Below, piece by piece: positions 31,955 to 38,267 of a stretch of DNA of 45,146 nt (its first letter is position 1; every line of letters begins with the position of its first letter). Position numbers and translations under genes: made by a program. This DNA is from a virus, in the IMG/VR virus record IMGVR_UViG_3300035670_000396, positions 1-45,146 of that record. One strand, written 5' to 3'. The notes below the pieces were generated by a model. That model was given only the letters and a program-made list of their open reading frames with translations. It made no database searches and was not told the origin of the DNA.

Positions 31955-32250
31955 CCATGGTCGCAATGAAGGACTACTCATTCAGTGTCAAGTTCATCGA
32001 AGTAATCAGGTCGATCGTTCGCGCCGAGATGGACAAAAGACACAAGGTGAGAATAGCGACCGTTGTGTCTTATGACAGAACCGCCATGACATGCTTTGTG
32101 CAGTTTGTCGAAGCCCCGGACACCCCGGTCAAGGTCGCCATGAACGCCGTGCAGCCCAAGGCGGTCGGCCAGCGGGTGAGGGTCGAGCTGATGGACGGCG
32201 ACTGGCTGCTCACCCATGTCCTCAGCAGCGGCGCCTACTACTCGACTTGA
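31951..32250 (+). CDS. Small OB-fold-like tail protein
   Basis: The 99-residue product starts at GTG 31951, overlapping the previous stop. ATG 31957 and 31966 are alternatives. Residues 30-90 (KVRIATVVSYDRTAMTCFVQ and following, to DGDWLLTHVL) alternate beta strands like the OB-fold of baseplate hub or spike proteins. It is small for a spike and may be a hub accessory. Confidence 0.55.
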   Translation: MTMVAMKDYSFSVKFIEVIRSIVRAEMDKRHKVRIATVVSYDRTAMTCFVQFVEAPDTPVKVAMNAVQPKAVGQRVRVELMDGDWLLTHVLSSGAYYST

Positions 32251-32261
32251 TCGACAATGAG

Positions 32262-32270
32262 TGTTACGAT
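32262..32270 (+). promoter_or_regulatory. Extended -10 element for a leaderless gene
   Basis: TGTTACGAT (32262-32270) is an extended -10 (TGN-TACGAT). It ends six bases before GTG 32277, so transcription would begin at or next to the start codon. No ribosome-binding site exists for that gene. Both facts point to a leaderless mRNA, a frequent mode in Actinobacteria. No good -35 was found, which extended -10 promoters can do without. Confidence 0.45.
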
Positions 32271-32276
32271 TCTCTT

Positions 32277-33266
32277 GTGATCTACGCGGGCGTCGACTCG
32301 AACGGCACCGACTGGAACCGGAACGCCTGGGTGGTGCCTGGTGGTGGCGGCGGGCTGGTGTATCAGCCTGACGGCAGTCTGCGGGTCTGCCAGTTGCGTG
32401 ACGGGAAAGTTACGGTCGGCGTCAAGAATCCGGCCAGCTACTCCCGGCCGCACACGGCGACAACCTTCACCGTCCCGTTCGAGGTGACCGGCGAAATCTT
32501 CCTCCACTCCCGCATGACCGACGTCGTCATCTTCGGCGAGAACCGAGTCCCGACCTGGACATGGGGAGTCAACGTCCACCCCGTCTTCGTGGACGAAGAC
32601 AACAACATCGTCACCGGGTTCGCCCCCAACGGCAAGGACCGGTGGTCGGCGTCCGGGCAAATCGGCGGTGCCTACGGCATCGCCCGCGCCGAGGTGTACG
32701 TCGGTGCCATGAACCACGACGCCCAACTCGGCGCATGGCACCGGTTCAAGATCGTCGTACCCGCCGTCGGCGTCCACGAAGTCTGGTGGGACGACACCCT
32801 CGTCTACCGCGTGGTCGAGAAGACACCGCCCGCCGCCTGGTGGGGACGCCCCATGCACGCCGGACTGAGACTCGACTTCTACGACTACTCGCTCCGCAAC
32901 CTGCTGACTGCTTCAGGAGTGCCAGACATGTTCCACGTCATCAATCCGATCCGCAATTCAGACACCCGCATCTATCCGAAAGTACCGGTCGGTCCCGGCG
33001 AAATGACTTGGGACGTCAGCGATCAGGTTCCAACGAACGCTGTCGCTGTTGCCATGAACGTCGTCGCTGTTGAAGCGACCGTTGATGGATTCGTTACCGT
33101 GTGGCCTGGCGGCTCCCGCCCCGACACATCGGTTGTCAACTTCCAGGGCGACAAGAAGGCCTACAACGGCTCCATGATTGTCGGCATTCGGGACCGATCG
33201 TTCGGCATCTACACGTCGCAGCCCGCTCACTTGATCGTGGACATCACCGGATACTGGACGCATTGA
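32277..33266 (+). CDS. Tail fibre or tip protein with actinobacterial surface domain
   Basis: The 329-residue product starts at GTG 32277. The first 210 residues are beta-rich with RFKIVVPAVGVHEVWWDDTL, recalling a jelly-roll (polysaccharide-lyase- or lectin-like) fold. Residues about 216-329 match a domain common in secreted and surface proteins of Actinobacteria: FHVINPIRNSDTR, then AVAVAMNVVAVEATVDGFVT, VNFQGDK and HLIVDITGYW. This domain probably gives binding to host cell-wall sugars and was likely acquired from a host. The gene has its own putative promoter and sits just before the lysis genes. Confidence 0.7.
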   Translation: MIYAGVDSNGTDWNRNAWVVPGGGGGLVYQPDGSLRVCQLRDGKVTVGVKNPASYSRPHTATTFTVPFEVTGEIFLHSRMTDVVIFGENRVPTWTWGVNVHPVFVDEDNNIVTGFAPNGKDRWSASGQIGGAYGIARAEVYVGAMNHDAQLGAWHRFKIVVPAVGVHEVWWDDTLVYRVVEKTPPAAWWGRPMHAGLRLDFYDYSLRNLLTASGVPDMFHVINPIRNSDTRIYPKVPVGPGEMTWDVSDQVPTNAVAVAMNVVAVEATVDGFVTVWPGGSRPDTSVVNFQGDKKAYNGSMIVGIRDRSFGIYTSQPAHLIVDITGYWTH

Positions 33267-33301
33267 CTCCCCGTTGCAACATCTTACCGAAAGGACTACT
33301 T

Positions 33302-33610
33302 ATGTCTCGTTTGAAATCCCGGTATCTGGGCCTCTCCGACCAGTGGAGAGCGACGCTGCGCTCGACGTGGCAGACCGCCACCGGCATGGTTGCCGTGTTC
33401 GCGCTCGCTGCTTTCGCTGAGGCCATCGACCTGCTCAACGGTGGCACGCTGGAGGAGACGCTCGTCGACCTCTCGATCGCAACCAAGGCACTCCTGATCG
33501 GCCTGGTCGGCATCGCCAACGGGCTCGTGGCGCTCTACATGAATCGTTCGTCGGCCAGGAACGCTGCAACGTACGCTCCGCCGCAAGCACCTCCCCCTGA
33601 ATTCCCGTGA
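33302..33610 (+). CDS. Holin candidate
   Basis: The 102-residue product has two hydrophobic helices (about 24-45 and 60-80), a basic N-terminus and a polar Pro-rich C-terminus, and it lies immediately before the endolysin gene. These are standard holin features: it would form the hole that lets the endolysin reach the wall. AAAGGA precedes its ATG and its stop overlaps the endolysin GTG. There is no similarity I can name. Confidence 0.7.
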   Translation: MSRLKSRYLGLSDQWRATLRSTWQTATGMVAVFALAAFAEAIDLLNGGTLEETLVDLSIATKALLIGLVGIANGLVALYMNRSSARNAATYAPPQAPPPEFP

Positions 33611-34557
33611 CTCCCAACTCAGACGGTCCAGACATCTCCCATCACAACCCGGTCGCCAACTGGGACGCCATTCCCCCATACCGGTTGTTCTCCACCAAGG
33701 CCACCGAAGGCAAGACGTTCCGTTCGCCCACCTTCGATGAGAACTGGGAACAGATGCGCCGCCGAGCCTTCCAATTCCGCGGCTGCTACCACTGGGTCAG
33801 GTCGGACTCTCCCATGTACGTTCAAGTCGCCAACCTGAAGCGGGCCGTGGACGATCACGGTGGACTTAAGCGGGGCGAGTTCATCCAGGTCGACTGGGAG
33901 ACGACGCCCGGCATCGCTGACGTGTCCTACGCGCAGATCACCGAGTTCATCGCTCTGTGCGAGCAAGAGTGGCCCGGTCGTTGCATCGTGTACGCATCAG
34001 ACTGGGTGCCGTTCTTCATTCAGTGGAGACTCGCCAACCCGACGTACCCTCTTTGGTACGCCAACTACAACACTGGTGACCGCTCGACCGGTGGTTGGGC
34101 AGAGTGCGCCAAGTACGGCGCTGACGTCTGGCAATGGACGTCAAGCGCACCGATCCCCGGCATTGCCGATGCCACTTGCGACATGAATCATGTCTTCAAG
34201 TGGGACACCCTCTACAAGATTACCAGCACCATGGAGGTTCCCCCAGTCATGCCCGCATTCCAGAACTACGTCGCCCAGCCACCCGCCGAACGACCCGGTA
34301 TGCCCTGGTTCACCAAGATCAACGGTGTGGTCGAGTACGCTACTGCCGCCGACTTCCCCAACGACATGCCCGTTGCGATGCTGAGCGTCGAACAGTACGA
34401 CTGGATGTTCAGGAGTAAGTTTGGCACGGGGGAGACCAAGGTCACCAACTTCCCAGCTACGCAGGAGGTGTCGGTCACGAACTGGCCGCCTCCCACTGCC
34501 GGAACGGCGTTCCCCTCGTCGTTCACGCTCACTGGCGACATCACTCCGGTCCAGTGA
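33607..34557 (+). CDS. Endolysin, GH25 lysozyme
   Basis: This 316-residue enzyme has GH25 (Chalaropsis-type) muramidase marks: PDISHHN (D9), STKATEGKTF, QVDWE (D96, E98), PLWYANYN and the Trp-rich end of the barrel VWQWTSS with DATCDMN. It cleaves the glycan strands of peptidoglycan. The catalytic part covers about 1-205. Residues 215-316 form a different C-terminal region (VEYATAADFPNDMPVAMLSV), possibly wall binding. It starts at GTG 33607 overlapping the holin stop and ends overlapping the next hydrolase. Confidence 0.88.
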   Translation: MTPNSDGPDISHHNPVANWDAIPPYRLFSTKATEGKTFRSPTFDENWEQMRRRAFQFRGCYHWVRSDSPMYVQVANLKRAVDDHGGLKRGEFIQVDWETTPGIADVSYAQITEFIALCEQEWPGRCIVYASDWVPFFIQWRLANPTYPLWYANYNTGDRSTGGWAECAKYGADVWQWTSSAPIPGIADATCDMNHVFKWDTLYKITSTMEVPPVMPAFQNYVAQPPAERPGMPWFTKINGVVEYATAADFPNDMPVAMLSVEQYDWMFRSKFGTGETKVTNFPATQEVSVTNWPPPTAGTAFPSSFTLTGDITPVQ

Positions 34558-35108
34558 CGATGTATCTAAAGCCGGGCGACATCTTCCTGACGAAAGGCGA
34601 CTCGTTCGTCTCGCGTGCGATCAGGTTCCTCACTCGCGACAAGGGTGAGTCACGCACCGAAGTGAACCACGTCGGGATCGTCGTAGCGATGGGGACGCAG
34701 GAGACCGCGTTCATTGTGGAGGCGCTGACCAAGGTCAAGCGTCGACTGATGCTCTCCTACTGCAACTCAAAGAGCACGGAGGTGGCGATCTTCCGCCCGG
34801 CGCTCTCCGATGGCGAGATCAGTAGGATCGTCGCCAGGGCCAACGGGTATGTGGGCAGAGACTACGGCTACATCAAGCTGTTGGCCCACTTCATCGACTG
34901 GTGCCTGGGTGGCATCTACCTCGCTCGTCGGATCGCCCGCATGGACAACTACCCGATCTGCTCCTGGGTGGTCGCCTACGCCTACGACGAGGTGGGACTC
35001 GACTTCGGCGTCCCGCCAGAGGTCGCCAGCCCGGACGACATCTGGGACTACTGCGTCGCCCACCCCGAATACTTCTTCTGCGTGCATCCGCTCTCCACGC
35101 TGAAGTGA
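34554..35108 (+). CDS. Permuted NlpC/P60-like cysteine hydrolase
   Basis: The 184-residue product starts at GTG 34554 (ATG 34560 is possible). Its order of motifs, GDIFLTKGDSFVSRAI, then NHVGIVV (H39), then PICSWVVAYAYDEVG (C136), is that of permuted papain-fold enzymes (YiiX/LRAT type), which cut peptides or amides. Next to the holin and the GH25 lysin, it is probably a second lysis enzyme. No signal peptide is seen, so it too would need the holin. Confidence 0.65.
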   Translation: MTMYLKPGDIFLTKGDSFVSRAIRFLTRDKGESRTEVNHVGIVVAMGTQETAFIVEALTKVKRRLMLSYCNSKSTEVAIFRPALSDGEISRIVARANGYVGRDYGYIKLLAHFIDWCLGGIYLARRIARMDNYPICSWVVAYAYDEVGLDFGVPPEVASPDDIWDYCVAHPEYFFCVHPLSTLK

Positions 35109-35117
35109 GCCTCAGCG
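35098..35117. terminator. Short hairpin at converging gene ends
   Basis: CGCTGA (35098-35103) pairs with TCAGCG (35112-35117) around eight bases. The hairpin covers the stop codons of both converging genes, which are only three bases apart. It could end transcription from both sides, but it is short and has no T run. Confidence 0.25.
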
Positions 35118-36233
35118 CTTCGGGAAGAACGCCGTCGCCTTGCCGCTGACGGACGTGGTGACGAAGCCCCTGATTTTCGCCCTGATCTCCAGGTCGATGT
35201 TGGCGTCGTCGAGTACGGCGTCCACCTCGTTCAGTGTGCTGACGGGCGGGTAGCTGATCTCGGCCAGAATGCGGTTGATCCGCTCGTACTCGGCCTTTCG
35301 ATTCTTGCGAATCGTCATCTTGACCTTGACGTGACCGTAGTCCAGCTCGGGGACCTGATGCTCCTCCAGCAGCTCCCCCATGAACTCCTCCAGCTCGGAC
35401 ACCAGGGCGTCGGTGGCGTTGCGAGCGGCCTTCAGCTCGGCGAGCCGCTGGGCTGCCGTGGCGGGGTTCAGGCGGAGCTTCTGGATGTTGCCCGCCTCGA
35501 CGGCCCGCAGGAGCGTCTGGCAGTCGGCTTTGCGGACGCAGTAGCGGCATCCGTCGCCAACGGTCTCCCTGGTCCCGTCGCTGGCGAGAATGCGGTCGTA
35601 CACGTCGCGCAGGTAGGCCCAGGTTGCCTTGTTGTCTTCGCGGGTGAACTTGACGCTGACCGGCCCGGTCCGGAGTTGATCGAGTGTGACCCAGATCGCC
35701 GGAGGGTTCGTGTCCTTGTACCGGATGGCGGCGCTGAGTGCGTAGATACGCACCTGGAGGAGCTGGCGCATCTCCTCGGCGTCGGCCATCCGGCGCCAGG
35801 TCTTGTAATCGACGACTTCGATCGAGCCGTCCTCGTGGCGGTCCCCTCGGTCCCAGATGTAGTTGACCTGCACCTCGTGGCCGTCACTCGACTTGACGGT
35901 GAAGCTCTCCTTGACCTCGGCTGACAGCACCTCGTGCGGCGGGTTCTCCAGCCAGCGCTCGTAGAACTCCTTGAGCATCTTGGTGCCGTCCTTCACCATG
36001 GTCTCGTCGAGCCCGTACTGGACGGCGTTCTGCTGGAACTTGTCGGCGAGCCAGGACGGGTCCTCGGGGGCACCGTCGCGCATCCACAGTTCCAGTACGT
36101 CATGGACGGCGGTGCCCAGGTCCGCTGCGGCGCCGGAGCCCTCCCTGACCCTGTCGATGTAGGTGGCCTTGAACATCGCCTCGCAATCCTCGAACGTCTT
36201 GATCGCTGATGCGGAAAGGGTCTGGGGCTGCAT
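35112..36233 (-). CDS. Cas4/RecB-like PD-(D/E)XK nuclease with Fe-S cysteines
   Basis: This 373-residue protein has the complete motif set of Cas4/AddB/RecB-type nucleases. It includes SASAIKTFEDC (C17), GTAVHDVLE (H44), a segment with IWDRGDR (D128), VVDYKTW (D142, K144) and QLLQVRIYAL (Q160, Y164). CRYCVRKADC adds C229, C232 and C238. With C17 these can hold a 4Fe-4S cluster. It is probably an exonuclease in recombination or end processing. ATG 36233 has GAGGAG upstream on the minus strand. Residues 240-373 form a charged helical tail found only in longer relatives. It lies opposite to the late genes, and no cas1 or cas2 is present. Confidence 0.8.
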   Translation of the reverse strand: MQPQTLSASAIKTFEDCEAMFKATYIDRVREGSGAAADLGTAVHDVLELWMRDGAPEDPSWLADKFQQNAVQYGLDETMVKDGTKMLKEFYERWLENPPHEVLSAEVKESFTVKSSDGHEVQVNYIWDRGDRHEDGSIEVVDYKTWRRMADAEEMRQLLQVRIYALSAAIRYKDTNPPAIWVTLDQLRTGPVSVKFTREDNKATWAYLRDVYDRILASDGTRETVGDGCRYCVRKADCQTLLRAVEAGNIQKLRLNPATAAQRLAELKAARNATDALVSELEEFMGELLEEHQVPELDYGHVKVKMTIRKNRKAEYERINRILAEISYPPVSTLNEVDAVLDDANIDLEIRAKIRGFVTTSVSGKATAFFPKR

Positions 36234-36268
36234 TCTTGCTCCTCTACGAGAGATACCTGTGAAGATGC

Positions 36269-36308
36269 CACGAGCCGCCCGGCTCGGGGTGAGACCGGAC
36301 GGCTCGTG
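36269..36308 (-). terminator. Hairpin between two minus-strand genes
   Basis: CACGAGCCG (36269-36277) pairs with CGGCTCGTG (36300-36308), with CCGG pairs continuing inward. It lies after the stop of the membrane protein gene and before the nuclease start, so it may separate the two units or control the nuclease leader. A further GAAGCT/AGCTTC pair overlaps the stop near 36386. Confidence 0.5.
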
Positions 36309-36385
36309 AACCGACAACCAGTGAGACAATCCTCCCTAGCTGGGAACTGACTCTACCACCCCTGGGGCGGGAGTCAAACTGAAGC

Positions 36386-36961
36386 TCAAGCTTCGGGCTC
36401 GGTCGGAGCCTGCATGTGCTTGACGCCCATCTCCCACATGACGTGCTCGCGAATCTCGGAGATGATCGTGTCGAGCTTCTCGTTCACCTGCTTGTGGCCG
36501 TTCTGCAAGTCACGGATCGTCGTCGTCAACCCGACAGCCGTACCGAGGTCGAGTGGCAGTGTCCCCCAACCGTGCGAGTCGTACTCGTCCTGCTCCTTCT
36601 TGAGCCTGGTCACGTCCGTCTTGACCGCCCGCATGTCGGCGCTGAGTCCGGCGACCTTCTCGTTCGTTTCCGCAGAGCGCTTGTCGATGCGTTCCACCAT
36701 GTTGTAGAGAGTGGACTTGCCGGGGCCGACGTTGTTGACGGCGTTGTTGGCGGCAGTCGCCTGTTTGGCTGCGACGGCAGCGTCGTCGGCTGCGCCCTGG
36801 GCGGTCCGGCCGTTGCGGATGATGTAGACCAGTGCCGCGATCGACGTGCCCACCAGGGCGATGAGCGCCAACATGATCTGGTCTTGTGTGGCTGAGACGC
36901 CTTCGACAATCGACTTCGTTGCGTTGCCGGTGCCGTTGTCCACCGCTGCCATGAGCCACAT
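36386..36961 (-). CDS. Membrane-anchored coiled-coil phage protein (DUF2746-like)
   Basis: The 191-residue product has a short N-terminus, one membrane helix (about 29-48, LALIALVGTSIAALVYII) and a long coiled coil (about 85-130, and helical to the end). The layout recalls DUF2746-type proteins of actinobacterial phages, whose role is not established. A spanin-like or holin-accessory function is possible. The start at 36961 is the furthest ATG. ATG 36952 is an alternative. The gene is divergent from the fibre cassette. Confidence 0.6.
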   Translation of the reverse strand: MWLMAAVDNGTGNATKSIVEGVSATQDQIMLALIALVGTSIAALVYIIRNGRTAQGAADDAAVAAKQATAANNAVNNVGPGKSTLYNMVERIDKRSAETNEKVAGLSADMRAVKTDVTRLKKEQDEYDSHGWGTLPLDLGTAVGLTTTIRDLQNGHKQVNEKLDTIISEIREHVMWEMGVKHMQAPTEPEA

Positions 36962-36984
36962 AATGAGCCCACTCTACGTGGCCG

Positions 36985-37015
36985 AACTTACGTTGCGCCA
37001 TCAATGCCATGTCAA
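36985..37015 (-). promoter_or_regulatory. Possible promoter for the minus-strand island
   Basis: Read on the minus strand, TTGACA (37010-37015) is followed after 19 bases by TAAGTT (36985-36990), about 24 bases before the ATG at 36961. The spacing is long but the -35 is consensus. It would express the membrane protein and perhaps the nuclease. Confidence 0.35.
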
Positions 37016-37037
37016 GAATCAGTCTGCGGTTGAATCC

Positions 37038-37067
37038 TTGGCTCGGACGCCACTTTGCGCCTATTCT
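37038..37067 (+). promoter_or_regulatory. Possible promoter for the fibre cassette
   Basis: TTGGCT (37038-37043), an 18-base spacer and TATTCT (37062-37067) lie before the gene at 37100, which has GAAAGG as ribosome-binding site. Together with the minus-strand promoter this makes the 138-base gap a divergent control region. Confidence 0.4.
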
Positions 37068-37099
37068 GACCCCAAACGCTTCTCTGAAAGGTAGAGCCC

Positions 37100-37534
37100 A
37101 TGCCGCATTACGTGACCAACAAAGGTCTGTTCTACATCGCCAACAACGCCATCTCGGCTTCGACCGACTTGCGCGCTGCGGTGATGAAGGGCACGACACC
37201 AGCCGTCGCCACGATCCGCGACCTCGACGACCTGGCAGCGGCGATTGCGACGACCTGGGATGAGGCGGCCGCCGCCAACTACGCCCGAGTCGATCTGGCG
37301 TCGGTCACGATCACCGAAGACGACGCTTCGGACAACGTCACCATCACGGCAGCCGCACCCACGATCAACTCGGTCGGGGCGGGCGAGACCTGGGTGGCGA
37401 TCTGCTACTACATCGAAGGCGCCTCCGATGCCGCTCGACCTCTCATCTCGGTCGATGTCCCAGCCAGCTCGATCGCGACCAACGGTGGCAACATCACGTT
37501 GCCCGCCTTCTCCCTGACCATCACGAACCCGTAA
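37100..37534 (+). CDS. Phage structural protein of unknown role
   Basis: The 144-residue product starts MPHYVTNKGL and has the pattern IRDLDDLAAAIATTWDEA, NYARVDLASVTITEDD, then AICYYIEG, common among small virion proteins found next to tail fibres in actinobacterial phages. It is beta-rich with no membrane segment. It opens the adhesion cassette, so a fibre-attachment or adaptor role is likely. Confidence 0.6.
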   Translation: MPHYVTNKGLFYIANNAISASTDLRAAVMKGTTPAVATIRDLDDLAAAIATTWDEAAAANYARVDLASVTITEDDASDNVTITAAAPTINSVGAGETWVAICYYIEGASDAARPLISVDVPASSIATNGGNITLPAFSLTITNP

Positions 37535-37547
37535 GCGGAGGCCGCTC

Positions 37548-37979
37548 ATGACGGTCTACATTGCTCAAGCGTACGTCGCCTTCGACGGCGCGACGAACTC
37601 CGATGCCTGGGCGCTCGGTCAGGCGCAGTGGGTCAAGGACAATCTGCAAGTCCTCACCGGTCAGGCGCTCGTGGTCCCCGGCTCGGCCGGAGAGCGGTCG
37701 AGCTACTGCGTCGTCAGCGAGCTGAATCCTGACGGCACCTTGACCACTGTCAGCGCTTACCACGTCAACGACATCGGCGTGATCACCCAAGGTCTGCCGG
37801 ACGGTTCCGGTGGTCCGCCTCCGGCGACGGCTTGGGCGGTCGACACGGCCTACGCGATCGACGACACGGTCACCTACCCCGAGGCGAAGCCGAACGTCAC
37901 CTACCGCTGCTTGCAGGCGCACACGTCGCAGGCCGGTTGGGAGCCGCCGAACGTCCCGGCACTGTGGGTGGCGATCTGA
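37548..37979 (+). CDS. Protein with CBM5/12-type chitin-binding module
   Basis: The 143-residue product has an N-terminal part of unknown type and a C-terminal carbohydrate-binding module of family 5/12 (about 93-143): AWAVDTAYAIDDTVTY, YRCLQAHTSQAGWEPP and PALWVAI, with the family's Trp and HTS..GWEP marks. It probably binds N-acetylglucosamine polymers on the host wall or environmental chitin. It sits between fibre genes, so it is likely a tail-tip component. Confidence 0.72.
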   Translation: MTVYIAQAYVAFDGATNSDAWALGQAQWVKDNLQVLTGQALVVPGSAGERSSYCVVSELNPDGTLTTVSAYHVNDIGVITQGLPDGSGGPPPATAWAVDTAYAIDDTVTYPEAKPNVTYRCLQAHTSQAGWEPPNVPALWVAI

Positions 37980-38267
37980 GTGGCAACCATCGAGCCCGTG
38001 CCCGAGTTGGCTGACCGGGGCTTCTGGTACGTCGTCGCTGAAGAGATGGTCGAGGAGCCTGCTGGTTCCGGCCGCTTGGTGACCCGTCCCGCGGGCATCC
38101 CGTCGTGGCATTCCGGTTGGACGGCCACGTACATCGGTGACGGCACGGTCGTCGTCCGCTCTCCTGACCCATTGGTCGGTGTCGACGCGCTTGATGCGTC
38201 GTCTGCTGCCAAGCTGATCGCTGCCGGGGAGGCAACCAGGCCGTACGGCCGGATCAGGGGGCGGTAG
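37980..38267 (+). CDS. Small tail-fibre-associated protein
   Basis: The 95-residue product starts at GTG 37980, directly after the previous stop, and its stop overlaps the next GTG (38267). The sequence FWYVVAEEMVEEPAG, SWHSGWTATYIGDGTVVVRS is beta-rich. No family is recognised. A fibre chaperone or adaptor role is suggested only by position. Confidence 0.6.
   Translation: MATIEPVPELADRGFWYVVAEEMVEEPAGSGRLVTRPAGIPSWHSGWTATYIGDGTVVVRSPDPLVGVDALDASSAAKLIAAGEATRPYGRIRGR

Noticed and set aside
35112-36233. Cas4 as part of a CRISPR adaptation module
   Set aside because: No cas1, cas2, effector or repeat array is present, and the family also includes phage recombination nucleases.
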